A stretch of DNA of 51,687 nt from Amoebophrya sp. A120 (Eukaryota > Sar > Dinophyceae > Syndiniales > Amoebophryaceae). The translations under genes and the position numbers were made by a program. The notes beneath the pieces are model-generated. The model had not been told where the DNA came from and ran no database searches. It worked only from the letters and a program-made list of their open reading frames with translations. The stretch lies in assembly GCA_905178155.1 (NCBI GenBank), contig CAJINV010000004.1:9300418-9352104 (forward strand). Reading direction: 5' to 3'. Every line of letters starts with the position of its first letter. Position 1 is the stretch's first letter. Of the stretch, positions 11,255-21,334 are shown one piece after another.

Positions 11255-11731
11255 ATGCATGTTGTAGGAGGTGAAGCTGGAATGCATTTATGGAGTTGGG
11301 GATTAGAGCACAGAGACCCCAAAGAGACTCCTCAGGTCTCTGATCACTGCCTTGTTGAGCTCCGACTGACAATCGTGGACGCGGTGCCACAATTGCCGAC
11401 TTTGCATGCTGTTTGCTCTTCTCTTGAAGATGGGGCAGCTTCTGCCGCCAACTTCTCGGTCGAGCAGGAAGAGCCGAAAGATGTAGCTATGCATTACACA
11501 GAGGAGGGGGCTTTTACTTCCAAGTTGCACAGATTCAAGTTTGAGAATGGGATACCGGTAAAGGAGCAGAAATGGGTAGGGAAGTACAACAGCGACGTCG
11601 AGTCTCGCATCCGGGATCATCCTATCATGCGCAATAACTGGAAGAAGCGGAAGTTATTTCGTCCAAGTATCAAAGATATTGAAGATGGTCATCTCCAATA
11701 TTTGTCTTGCAGAAGCGGAAGTGATATTTAG
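11255..11731 (+). CDS. Hypothetical open frame between the 58-bp repeats
   Basis: About 158 codons from the first in-frame ATG. The sequence includes SKLHRFKFENGIPVKEQKW and is not low-complexity, but I recognise no domain, and its third-position GC is lower than in the neighbouring genes. It could be a remnant of an element delimited by the flanking repeats, or chance. No transposase or polymerase motif is visible. Confidence 0.22.
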   Translation: MHVVGGEAGMHLWSWGLEHRDPKETPQVSDHCLVELRLTIVDAVPQLPTLHAVCSSLEDGAASAANFSVEQEEPKDVAMHYTEEGAFTSKLHRFKFENGIPVKEQKWVGKYNSDVESRIRDHPIMRNNWKKRKLFRPSIKDIEDGHLQYLSCRSGSDI

Positions 11732-12210
11732 ACCATGCCAATATTGCGGGCGCCTCCGTGCGTCGCGCCAATTGGTTAGATTAACTAGAATAAACACCCA
11801 CTAACTAAGATGATTGATCACGTGTTCTTATGCTACTAAGGTTCTAACAACAAACAAAATCGTGACTGTCAGGTTTGCTAGAGGTGCAGTCTTCAGTGCT
11901 ATCGATGTGTCTCCACTTTTGGACAAATTCAAAAACACAAAAATCAAAAATAAAAAAAGCAGGAAGCAGGAACAGGGTGAATAGTAGTAATGTTCACGTG
12001 AGTAGGGTAGTGTTTATGTGCTGCGAGAAGATAGTAGCGGTGATGAGGCTAGAGAAGTTGCAACTTTGATTGAGTAGTGTTAAGAGGGGTTAGTGCCCGA
12101 GTCAAAGATATATTTGGCATGGTCTTAGGAGAATTTCTGCTCCGTAGTAACCTTTACCTTTTTCAAAGTTTTTATACCTGGTGTATTATCTGCTTTTACT
12201 TTGTGTTAAA

Positions 12211-12268
12211 ACGGAGTTTCTTCGGTTTCACTCCGGCGTGCGGTGGAAGATAAACAATGATTGACAAT
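12211..12268 (+). repeat. 58-bp direct repeat, right copy
   Basis: Second copy of the 11184 repeat, same orientation, three mismatches. Confidence 0.9.
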
Positions 12269-12449
12269 GAATGTTGAAAAAGTACTAAGTTCTAGTTTTG
12301 ATAAGTCCTTGTTTTGTACTTGTGTGTGTAAGAGCCACTCGAATCAGGGGCGCAATTCGAGTTCTTGCTAATATCTTCATAATTTTTGTATTGTTCTTGT
12401 TCTTCGAACCTCCGCGTACGCGTTGTACTTACTGAAGTGCCTAAAAATC

Positions 12450-13847
12450 ATGGTGGTCGAACACCTGGAATTTGCGTCCAACGAGGAGTTAGGGATCACA
12501 AATATGTCTGAATCGGGAAGATTTCTAGATTTGTCATGCATATTTTCCATGAGCCATGATGTCTGTGATGCATGCCGTAGCATCGCAGATTTTTAGACGG
12601 CTTTGTGATACCTCTACCGCATGAGAAACGCCCTCTCCACGTAGGACAAACCCGACACCTCATCTTGCTGGTCATGCAATACATTTTTTTTTAGAATCCA
12701 CAGACAGCATCACAAGTTGTCACCCCCCAGACCTAGACATATTTGCATTTGATAGAAGTTGCAGAAATTTCTCGACAAGCACAAGATCGTCATCCTCGTT
12801 TTTTTATGGATTGCAAAAGTATCGTACTCGTATAAATGCATTACAAATTTCGACTTCCACCTCAGCATGAGAAAGAGAGTTTGCAATGCTGATTTACCTT
12901 AGGCAAAAGATTTGTAATGCATGACTGCAATACGAATACGTACGATACTTTTGCAGTGCATATTTCTCCGGTGATTGGTGCGGCCCCTGCCTGCGCATGG
13001 GCCCGGAGTTCGAGAGACACGCGAAGGAGCACGAAAATGCGATGTTTGTGATCCTCGACTGCGACGTATGCAATACAAATTCCCCGTACATGTACAAGAT
13101 GCATCACAAATTTCACGAATTTGGAGCGTAAAACTTGTCATGCTAAACTAGGATCGAAGCCAAGTTTTGTCATGCAGAAACCGCATTTGTACGCGTACGG
13201 GAAATTTACTGTGGATACGACACGTGTGCCGTGTGTGCGGAGGAGAACGACATCGACTGCATCCCGATATGGGGCTCTCAAACGTTACATTCTCAACTGT
13301 TACCTGAATTTGTAATGCAAGAACAGCAACAGTGAAAGTGGCAAGATAATTGCAGCTTTCGCATCACAGATTTTCCAGAGATTATCATGCTGTATAGCCC
13401 TTCGCGAATTTGTCATGCTAGAAGCGCCTTGATCAAGTAGAGGCTGATGGCAATTTTGCATGACAAATGTAAATGGTGTAACAGTTGAGAATGTAACAGT
13501 TGAGAGCGCCATACCCGACCTTCCTCGCGTACAAGCACGGAGAAGAATTCGACCGGTTCGAGGGGGCGTGCCAGAAGTCGCTGGAAAGGATGATCGAAAA
13601 GGTGTTTGCTGATGGAGCAGCAAGTAGTCGTCCTCGGGACGACCACGATGTCGCTTCGTCAACCGCAACGAATATTAAAACCCTGCTGACTTCTTCCACG
13701 GAGGACCACATCAAAGACGATGCGGTAGAGCACCACGGAAAGCAGGGCAGCACGGGAAAAAAGGACAAATCGGACGGACAAGAAAGAAAAGGCGCTATCG
13801 GTAACGAGGACCACGGGGCTGCAGTCCGGGGAAGCAAAGACAAGTAG
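12450..13847 (+). CDS. Thioredoxin-domain protein
   Basis: Exons 12450-12490, 12761-12805, 12966-13065, 13222-13267 and 13519-13847 give 561 nt, 186 residues. All four introns are introners, from four families (A, B, C, G). The spliced protein runs LQKFLDKHKIVILVFFSGDW, then the active site WCGPC, MGPEFERHAKEHEN, and IPTFLAYKHGEEF. The IPTF cis-proline is put together only after removal of the family G element, which sits one base into the Thr codon. Thioredoxins reduce protein disulfides through the two active-site Cys; extra Cys in DTCAVCAEEND are unusual and might be regulatory. The C-terminus (from about 13610) is a Lys/Asp/Ser-rich tail. No signal peptide, so probably cytosolic. Confidence 0.9.
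12491..12756 (-). mobile_element. Introner, family A, diverged (reverse orientation)
   Basis: Left end decayed (AAATATGTCTGAATCGGGAAG), right end clearer (GACATATTTGCATTTGATA). Direct repeat AGTT (12487-12490, 12757-12760). Removal joins NEEL to QKFLDKHK. Confidence 0.82.
12806..12965 (+). mobile_element. Introner, family B
   Basis: Ends TGCAAAAGTATCGTACTCGT and its complement. The flanking repeat is hidden in a T-run (12799-12805 and TTT at 12963-12965). Removal joins ILVF to FSGDWCGPC. Confidence 0.85.
13066..13217 (+). mobile_element. Introner, family C
   Basis: Same ends and interior as 8462-8623. Direct repeat CGAC (13062-13065, 13218-13221). Excision gives ILDCDTCAVC. Confidence 0.9.
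13268..13513 (+). mobile_element. Introner, family G
   Basis: Ends TCTCAAACGTTACATTCTCA and complement. Direct repeat CCCGA (13263-13267, 13514-13518). Excision creates the thioredoxin Ile-Pro-Thr-Phe motif. Confidence 0.92.
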
Positions 13848-14653
13848 GATCAGGTGGAACGAGCGCAGGGCGCATGACGCGCAAGAACGACCGCATGCCT
13901 CCCAGCAGTTCATAGGATAACATCAAGAATGAGAAATAAATCTTTTACAAATCTAGAATGATCTGACGTTTGGTTCTTTCCAGTGAAGGGCATTAGACCC
14001 CTTGATGGTCGGTAGCTTTTCACCTTTTTTCATGATATTGTCTTTGGTCGTGTGATTTTAGTTTTACGTGTGTGTAAAGCTTCAAAAAACTTCTACGTCC
14101 ACAACAACAAAAAAACAACGCGCATAGTAGCACAAGTTGAGGACCTGACTTGGCCAGTCACAACAGAAGTTGCATCACCGGATCTACATCATGGTGAGAT
14201 AACTTCTTCTTCCATATTTTGCAGCTGTTTCAAGGTCGCAAACGCAAAGACAAGAGGATATGTCGCAATAAAGTGGCCCATTATGCAGCTGCTCAGTATT
14301 ACTGATCTACATTTAATTGCTAGCAAGTTTTGTTTCACGGTTAGCAACTCGACAAAGCTTATGAACGTATGAGCATGCTTGCTAGTTCGTTATCGTTTCA
14401 GTAGTTTCCATGTGGCTAAGCGTTACAAATACCTATTTGTTGCATCTTCATCAGGAATCAAAACTGATTGAGGTTCTTGTTCTTCATCTATTTCTTTTTT
14501 CGTAGCTCTTCACCTCCTTCTACTGCTCTTGTGTAAGTATGTGAGGTTGACAAAATAAGGTATCTGTGAACAATAGTGTATTTGTTTGGAGGACGAGGAT
14601 CCGTGGACCTGTACAATTTACGAATTTACTTCATTATCTTCATTTCCTGATAG
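13848..14653. other. Region upstream of the EEP gene
   Basis: AT-rich, with no firm exon. An open frame at 14052-14372 has no recognisable domain and atypical codon use. It may hold the promoter and first exons of the EEP gene. Confidence 0.4.
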
Positions 14654-16730
14654 ATCACTATCGAGGACGAGGCGCGCGACGACAAAGAGGATAATTCCAT
14701 CTTGTACAAATACGTGAGTGTGAAGTATCACGTCATGATGTTTCTGTTTGAATTTAGTGCATGAGAAAATTACCTTCTCGCCATCGGGGCAGCTGCATCA
14801 GCTTTGTTCACCAGCCGTAATAAAGAGGACACGCGCCTGCTTACTTGAGTAGTGCGTGCTTCTTTTTCTTCTGCTGTTCTTTACAGCCACGGCTTTTTAC
14901 TAGCCACGAATCGTGTTATTTTTGCTTCTATTTCTTGTCTCTGATTTAGATTTTGTCGTGTTTCGAAAGTATGACCGTAAGAGCAGACTTCTATCCAGCA
15001 ACGGCGTCTACTACAACGTCAAGTGCAAGAACGCAGAAACCTTCGACATCAGCACTAACCGGGATTTCTACCTCCATGGAGGAAATCGCCGGTGAACAAC
15101 AACAAGGTCTTCCCGGGAATGTCCAAGCGGAACTACAACAGCAACCGCGACGGTTGTCTACCAACTCGACCTCCTCTGCTTCAACCAAGAAGCCTACGAC
15201 GCGTTCGTGGATCCCCCTTTCCTTCCGCGACGTGGCAGAGGACCGGGTTCTCAACGTCCTCACGTACAACATTCTGTCCGACGAGAAGGCGGTATGGAAG
15301 CGTCAGGTTTGAAATCGACAAAGTTGAGATGATTTGTCATGCATAAAATGCAAGGCATGAAGTGCCTGTCTTGCCGGGATGGCAAGTGAGGCAGATTGTG
15401 AGCCTATTTAGGGTTTGGGATAGAGCTGCTAAAGGAGCATGACAAAAGCAGTCTTCTGTGCCCAAGCAGCATGACAAAGTGGGGTCCGGTGGTCCGAAAA
15501 TTTGTCATGCGCCGCTTGGAAATTGGGCTTCCAACTGGTATCGATTTTATACATTACAAGTTATTTCAATCCTGACACCCCCATAAGCGGCGAAAGAAGA
15601 GTGGGCCACAAATGTTCCGCCCTTCCAGCACAGGAAGGGGATTATTGTCGAAACCATCGCGGCGAACGACTTGATCGCGTTGCAGGAGGTGGGACCTGCT
15701 GTGTTTTCCGAGCTGAAAAAACAATTGGACGAAAGTTACGACGGGGTTTTCTTCCAGCCCTCGATTCCGCCCTGCGGCGTCGCGGTGTTCGCACGGAAAT
15801 CGCGTTTGAAAATCGCCCGGTACGACGGGTTCCAAATCGAGGACAGCATGTGCTTACAATGCGAAATCCGGATGCTGGTAAACGGGAAGGTGAAGATGTC
15901 GAAGAAAAATCTGAACAACAAATTCGCCTGCGAAACTGTGCATTTTTTCGCGATCCATTTCTGTGGCGGAAAGCAACCGGGGGATGAGGAACGAAGGGCG
16001 AGGCACTTGAAATTGCTGCACGAAAACGCGATAGAGGGACTAATAACCGACCCGGCAGAAGGTGGTGGCGAAGGCAACAATAACTCGTTCTCGCCGAAGA
16101 ACATTATCGTCGCCTGCGACAGCAACAGCGAGCGGACCTTCGCGCCAGTGGAGGAACTCGAGCCGGTTTGGTACGGAGAAGTGAAATATGCATCGCAATA
16201 AAAGTATGGTACTAGTAGAAATAGCATATACAAATTTTTCCAGAAGGAAGAACGGAATTTGTAATGCTGAATGAGCTAAGGCACCAGATTTGCCATGCAT
16301 GACTGCAATTACTTATTACTACGAGTGCGATACTTTTGCACTGCATATTAAGAGGTTGTGGCTCGAGCCGGGGCTGTTTCAGGACGCGGTGTTGGATGCG
16401 AATTTGTTGTACACGACGAAAAAGATGCGAACCGAGGGAAAAATCACGCAGCGAGCGGTGGACTACATCTTTGTCAGCTGCAATAAAGCGGATAATTTGA
16501 CGGTCCACGGCGTGCTGGACGTGCCGAGGTATGTTGCAAGTAGTACGAAGAGGTCAACAATCGCGGAAAACTTGATGCCAAATGAAGAGTATGTGTCAGA
16601 CCATCTACCAGTAGTCTGCAAACTTTCTGTCGGCACAGGGGGGACTTCTGGTCGTGCGTCAGCGGAGTTTCACTTGAGAAAACACAGGGGATTTTTGACG
16701 TGTATCTTCGGCGTGAAAGATGAGGACTGA
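14654..16730 (+). CDS. EEP-fold phosphodiesterase/nuclease (CCR4/PDE12-like), 5' end unresolved
   Basis: Probable exons 14654-14713 (TCCTGATAG acceptor, GTGAGT donor), about 14950-15292, 15591-16186 and about 16350-16730. The catalytic domain shows VLTYNILSD, the metal-binding Glu in LIALQEVGPAVFSEL, FAIHF, the Asp-x-Asn in IIVACDSNS, DYIFVSC and the Asp-His pair SDHLPVVCK. That is the full motif set of exonuclease/endonuclease/phosphatase enzymes of the CCR4, nocturnin and PDE12 group, which cleave poly(A) or related phosphodiesters. A family D introner splits the domain after NILSDEKA, and a family B introner lies before RLWLEPGLF. In 14997-15205 the frame with the best third-position GC changes several times, so the N-terminal protein sequence is uncertain. 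The start codon is not identified. Fold confident, exact enzyme not. Confidence 0.78.
15293..15586 (+). mobile_element. Introner, family D
   Basis: Ends TATGGAAGCGTCAGG..AAATCGACAA and complement. Direct repeat GCGG (15289-15292, 15587-15590). Excision gives SDEKAAKEEWATN in the EEP protein. Part of the right inverted repeat is deleted. Confidence 0.88.
16187..16349 (+). mobile_element. Introner, family B
   Basis: Ends AAAAGTATGGTACTAGTAG and GAGTGCGATACTTTTGCACTG. The flanking repeat is too degraded to fix exactly (GTGAAA against TTAAGA). Excision joins YGEVK to RLWLEPGLF. Confidence 0.8.
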
Positions 16731-17464
16731 CGGTAGTGGGACAACTATCAGCTAGGAAAAGGAACAACTATCCCCTGCTGATCTCGGACGATAATTTTGC
16801 AGTGCTGCATCCTATGACTTGATTGTGTTTGTCTTTGTTCACATAGATTACCCGTCCAACGCATCCCGAGCGCAAACTTTACAACTATTTGGGCAGTTTG
16901 CGCGACCAAGAATCGCAGTTTTCCCGTACCCTGGAGGCGGTCTACGAAGGACAGCGCAAACTACTTTTTTTTGTTTCCCCGTCGCTTCATCTCGTCTGAT
17001 TTCGTGGATTTGTGTTTGTCTCACTCGTGTATGTCTGTATGTCCCTCATGGAGGGCCTCGTCCACGACTGCTTTTCGTACTACTCTTCACCAAGAAGTCT
17101 ATCGTGCCTGCGTCTTCAGCGTCAGTAATTATCCAACTGTCTTCGTGCCACCCATACTCATACAGACCACTATCGTTTCTCTTCAAGTAGTTCAACAAGA
17201 TTCAACAACGGAAGGCTTACAACCTCTAGCCAGCTCTCCTACCTTCAAGAGTACCTCTACCCAGCTCTCTTTACAGAAGGCTTAAAACCTCTACCTTGTG
17301 GAATACCTCTACCTAGCTCTCTTTACAGGGCACCCAGTCACCTCGAGCTTGTGCTTGTCTCTGCTGCTTTTTTGGTCGGTTGTTCTCTACTATCATAATA
17401 TCTGACAAATAGTTGTCGGACTCGGACCTGCAATTGTGGCAGGAGTTTAATTATTTACCGCCAA
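16731..17464. other. Intergenic, pyrimidine-rich, with short tandem repeats
   Basis: No supported gene. At about 17205-17330 there are two or three imperfect copies of a unit ending CAGCTCTCTTTACAG. Open frames in 16819-17285 have poor codon use and no domain. A second short repeat, TACCTCTACC, recurs within it. Confidence 0.5.
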
Positions 17465-17483
17465 GTAGCCATTTTGGCTCAAG
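17465..17483 (+). promoter_or_regulatory. Dinoflagellate spliced-leader relic
   Basis: GTAGCCATTTTGGCTCAAG is an exact match to the last 19 bases of the 22-nt dinoflagellate spliced leader. It is followed by GGCTC, not by a GT donor, so it is not an SL RNA gene. It lies 101 bases before the ATG of an intronless gene, as expected if a trans-spliced mRNA was reverse-transcribed and inserted. Confidence 0.85.
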
Positions 17484-17584
17484 GGCTCTAGTACCGGCTT
17501 GATTGCGACGGAAAAAACTCACGAAAATCCTCGAACTACAGTAAAGCAAGTGCTGCATACTTGTCGAGACTAACGTCGTCCATT

Positions 17585-19192
17585 ATGCGAATTGTTATTG
17601 TAATTATTCGATGCTGGACCCGGTCTGGGCTTGCGTTCGTCGGAGATTTATTCAGCGTCGACGGCCTCTCGGCGGAGCAGTGGCGGGACCACCGGGTCAA
17701 GGATGAAGAAGATTTATCTAAGCTCATCAAGCCGCTCCCGGTGCCGAGAAAAGAGCAGCATGAAGCCGTCGGAGCTCTGTTGGAAGATCAGGAACAGGGC
17801 GGCGAGACACGTCCACCACGGTCTACCCATGAGCCGTGGCTTCTCGGGAGCGCGTATGCTGAGGGGGTCTACGTTTCCGCAGAGATGCTAGCGCCTTTCG
17901 ACGCTGATCAAGCTGATCGTGACGCCGAGCATGGAGCCAACAACTGCCTGCATCACGACGGGAAAGTCTGTAAGAGCCACGCCATCGCAAACCCGTGGCT
18001 GCAAATTCAATCGGCTCAAGAGTTGCCCATCTTCCGTGTGAGTGTTCGTGCACCGCATGTTCCGCAAGAGGACGAGGGGGAGTTGCATTCGCGGGAGTTG
18101 CATTCGCTGGTGTCGCAGCGTCTAGGCCCTGACGGCGAGACGATTGAGTGCGGTGTGCGGGTCGGCGTGCATTCCTCCAACGGAGAGAGTGAGACCACAT
18201 TGGGCGGCGAGACCCGCATGAAGCCGCCGTGTCACGAGGAGTTTCCCGGGTTGGCCTGCGAGGCAGCGTACATGTGTCACCCCGCAGGACGACCGGAAAC
18301 CGAGCTGGGCGTCAAGCAGGACCTCCACCAGGACGGGCTCGAGGAGGTAATGGACTTTGACTGTCCGGCCAACACCAAGGGGAACTATGTGTTTGTGCAG
18401 CTGCAGTCAGAGGGGTGCGGGATGACGGAGGTGCTGGATGTGCCGGACCCTAAGAGTCCCGACAACAAGATGATTCAAACACACGGTGTGCAGCGGCGTC
18501 TGGAAGTTCTTCGCGTAGACGTGTTCCGGCCCGCTCCGGCCCCGGAAGCAGCTTGTTCGCCCGAACTAGCGCTCTGCGTCGACGCAGAGGGGGTTCCTGT
18601 GGACGGGGTGTCCTGCATGACTGCGAGAAAATTCTTACCCCCGGAGGGTCAAGCCGGAGACGAAATGAGCGGAGAGGTTTACGCCTGCTGGCAGAGCACT
18701 AGCGAGTGTAATGAGTTTGCGAACGCGCACCACGAGCACAACGCTCCTGAGCCGGGGATTGAAGCAGGGGGTGCATCTGCTGGACACACACTCGAGATCT
18801 CTCATTGCGCTGCGCACAAGCAGCCGAAGTGCGCAGCAGCCACGGAGGGGGACGCGCATGAAAAGTACGCCTGCCCTTTCGAGGACGGGGAGTGTTACAT
18901 GATCACTGGGGGCGTTAGCGGACACTCCACCAAAGACGAGCGGTTTTGTTTCAAGTCGGAGCCTCGGATCGGCTCGGGCAACATGGCGCTCGCCCCATGT
19001 GAGGCCTATTCGTCCTACTTCTACGCACACGGGGCTGACAACAAGGAACCACTGGAATGCCGAAAGCTAGAGAGAGCTGCTACGCTGGACGACGGTGGCG
19101 CATTCATGGAAACTACGAAAACAGAGGGCAATAAGAAACTCGAGCCGCCTTTGAGTCGCAATCGCCGAGGGCAACCTATAATCATGGTCTGA
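17585..19192 (+). CDS. Cys-rich secreted or membrane-anchored protein with fucolectin/F5-8C-like segment
   Basis: A single exon of 535 codons from the first ATG. The N-terminus MRIVIVIIRCW..LAFVGDL is hydrophobic and could be a signal peptide or anchor. Around residues 110-150, GANNCLHHDGKVC..NPWLQ, and later CPANTKGNYVFVQLQSEG followed by TEVLDV, resemble the start and end of an F5/8-type C (fucolectin, FTP) domain: Cys, then Asn-Pro-Trp, then a Gly-x-Tyr-Val-x-Val strand. Such domains bind carbohydrate, often fucose. The C-terminal half has many Cys and charged residues and no domain I recognise. There is no introner and no ordinary intron, in contrast to most neighbours. A spliced-leader relic upstream suggests origin by retroposition. 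The domain assignment is by eye and tentative. Confidence 0.6.
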   Translation: MRIVIVIIRCWTRSGLAFVGDLFSVDGLSAEQWRDHRVKDEEDLSKLIKPLPVPRKEQHEAVGALLEDQEQGGETRPPRSTHEPWLLGSAYAEGVYVSAEMLAPFDADQADRDAEHGANNCLHHDGKVCKSHAIANPWLQIQSAQELPIFRVSVRAPHVPQEDEGELHSRELHSLVSQRLGPDGETIECGVRVGVHSSNGESETTLGGETRMKPPCHEEFPGLACEAAYMCHPAGRPETELGVKQDLHQDGLEEVMDFDCPANTKGNYVFVQLQSEGCGMTEVLDVPDPKSPDNKMIQTHGVQRRLEVLRVDVFRPAPAPEAACSPELALCVDAEGVPVDGVSCMTARKFLPPEGQAGDEMSGEVYACWQSTSECNEFANAHHEHNAPEPGIEAGGASAGHTLEISHCAAHKQPKCAAATEGDAHEKYACPFEDGECYMITGGVSGHSTKDERFCFKSEPRIGSGNMALAPCEAYSSYFYAHGADNKEPLECRKLERAATLDDGGAFMETTKTEGNKKLEPPLSRNRRGQPIIMV

Positions 19193-20170
19193 GAATCAAC
19201 AGCATATGTTATGTGCATGCTTTAATCACTTAAATCTAAAATTAGAAAATGATGCGTTTTTTCGAATAGTAATTTTATATTTATTTTTATTCCTCCATGT
19301 GCAATCAAAATTAAAACAAGAAAGGCGCCGTCTTTTGCGGATGACAACGAGCACGACACCACCAGAATCCCGCTTCTCGATCGTAGTTTGATGTGTAGCT
19401 TTGTTCTGTGTCCGTACTCGATCTCCAAATGCCTTGATCTCTCGGTTATCGCTCTGCCTAGCACCCTCGTAAATGCCTATTTGTCTACCTGTAATGCTAA
19501 ATCGTTGTACGTATCTGCTATCTCGTCCATCCTCGTCTCGTGCTGATGTATCTCGTGCAATAATACCTTTACTCCTTACACCTCGTCATTTCGTGTCGCT
19601 ACGGGTCGTCTTTGTATTCTCGTATGTAGCTTTTCTTCGCATCATCACCATCGTCTCGTATCGTCTTCGCTGTTGTACATAATATATTTTCATCATCGGC
19701 TTTTCTCGTGCCCTAATCGTCTGCTCTCGGGTCGGGCCGTCATTTTCCCCTTTTCAAACTTCGGTCATGGTGATCCATCAGATCCTTGTTTGTGTGCGTG
19801 TTTTGGTTCCCGCCCCGACCGCTGATCCTTTCCTTCCGCTTCCAACACGACGATAAAATTGTGAGTGCTTGGTTGGTGGAGCCGGCGCCCGTAACCGCCT
19901 TGCACATTGGGATCACAGTTTTATGCGAGCGCCACACTTTGCACATTCCACTTAGGGCTACTTTCCCAAGCAGCGTGGTCACCTGGCACATGTGGACGTT
20001 ACCGGCTGAAGTGTTGTTCTCCCGCATTCCTCCTCCTCCTGTTGCGTTGTAGCGTCTAGTTCTTCTGTTTCTGCTATAATTAGAATATAACAACAAACCG
20101 ATTTACCGCCAACTTTTTTTGTTTCTTCCTCGCTTCTTTCTTCTGGCTAGAAAACTGACATATATCAATC
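19193..20170. other. Intergenic, T/C-rich
   Basis: No supported gene. The stretch 19390-19740 is rich in TCGT and CTCGT words. The 3' end of the upstream gene and the promoter of the C2 gene must lie here, but I see no poly(A) signal or box I would defend. Confidence 0.5.
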
Positions 20171-21334
20171 ATGTCGACTTCATCTAGTTCCGCACCTCCA
20201 GACGCGGAAAGCATCCGCAAGCAGGCCCAGAGTCTCGGGCGTGACCGGTGGCAGCAAGACCTCGCTGAAGCGAAACAGGAGATGAAGCAAGACCCGAATT
20301 GGGCCGCAAAAATGGCAGCCAAAAAAAGAAATGCAGCCGCTACAACCGGGAAACCCGCCAGCTACAAGTCTGCTGCCGAGCGGTATCTGGCGAATCACGG
20401 CGACACGGTTTCGAAAGGGTCGCTCGTGGTCACGATCGAACGTGCGGAGAGGCTTGGGTACAGTCAAAAAGAGATGGTTTTGCTCTTTTCCGCGGACAAC
20501 GGCTTTCTCGATATTTCCGGCTGGTTGGACGTGAAATTTGAGGAAAAACTCCAAGACATCGTCGGCAACTACAACCCGTACGCCATCGACCCCTACGTTT
20601 GTTGCGCAGTCGGGATGCAGGACCCGTTTACGAAGAATTTTCAACCGAATAGCCTGTGGAACGCGAAGCACATCAAAAATATCGTCCGCAAGACGAAAGT
20701 GTTGGTGAACGAGGGGACCAACCCGAGATGGGAGCATATGGGAGTGTCAGCATTGAAATCGACAAAGTAGTTGAAATAACTTGTAATGCATAAAATCGAT
20801 ACCGGTTGGGAGCCCGATTTCCAAGCGGTGCATGACAAATTTCGGCACCATCTAAATCCAGTCTGTCATGCTGTTTAGGGGCCCCAGAAGGCGTCTTGTA
20901 TCATGCTACTTCAGCAGCTCTATCGCAGACCCCAAACAGCAGGGTGACAGTCGGCCCCACTTGCCATCCCTGCAAGAGAGGCAATTCATGCCTTGCAATT
21001 TATGCATGAGAAATTATTTCAACTTTGTCGATTTCAATCCTGACGCTTCCATAGAGCAGCGACTCCTCTTCCACCCGAACATCACGCGCACAGACTACGT
21101 AGCCTGTGCAAAAGTATCGTACTCGTATAAATGCAAGTCTTGCATTACAAATCTTGTTGCCAAGGCAAATCAGCATGACAGATTCCATTTTTCGCGCGGA
21201 GAAAATTTGTAATGCATTTATACGAGTACGATACTTTTGCAATTCATATGAAGGATTGGGTACTAGCGATTGGTACTAGAGTAGACGTGAAGCTGCAGCT
21301 GATGAAAGGATCTCATCTGGTTGTTAAGCTTTAG
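20171..21334 (+). CDS. C2-domain protein
   Basis: Exons 20171-20736, 21059-21099 and about 21249-21334 give 693 nt, 230 residues. The N-terminal 60 residues are charged and helical (KQAQSLGRDRWQQDLAEAKQ). A C2-like domain starts at GSLVVTIERAERLG and continues through NPYAIDPYVCCAV to KTKVLVNEGTNPRWEQRLLF, the usual pattern of a first strand, an Asp-Pro-Tyr-Val loop and an Asn-Pro-x-Trp strand. C2 domains bind membranes or partners, often with calcium; calcium-binding Asp residues are only partly present. A family D introner splits the codon pair Trp-Glu/Gln, and a family B introner follows ITRTDY. The last short exon (KDWVLAIGTRVDVKLQL) is accepted mainly because it restores the frame, and may be wrong. 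Confidence 0.68.
20737..21053 (+). mobile_element. Introner, family D
   Basis: Long inverted ends (GGGAGTGTCAGCATTGAAAT and complement). Direct repeat GAGCA (20732-20736, 21054-21058). Excision gives TNPRWEQRLLFHP in the C2 protein. Confidence 0.92.
21101..21248 (+). mobile_element. Introner, family B
   Basis: Ends TGCAAAAGTATCGTACTCGT and complement, nearly perfect over about 30 bp (ATTTATACGAGTACGATAC on the right). The flanking repeat is not clear. Confidence 0.82.

Larger units (their letters stand above)
10690..12449. other. Intergenic region with paired 58-bp repeats
   Basis: Between the helicase and thioredoxin genes. It carries two copies of a 58-bp direct repeat 1,027 bp apart and a 159-codon open frame between them. 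The rest is AT-rich with no recognisable signal. Confidence 0.55.

Noticed and set aside
16819-17285. Two overlapping plus-strand open frames (104-123 codons)
   Set aside because: T/C-rich DNA with poor codon bias and no domain; they overlap short tandem repeats.
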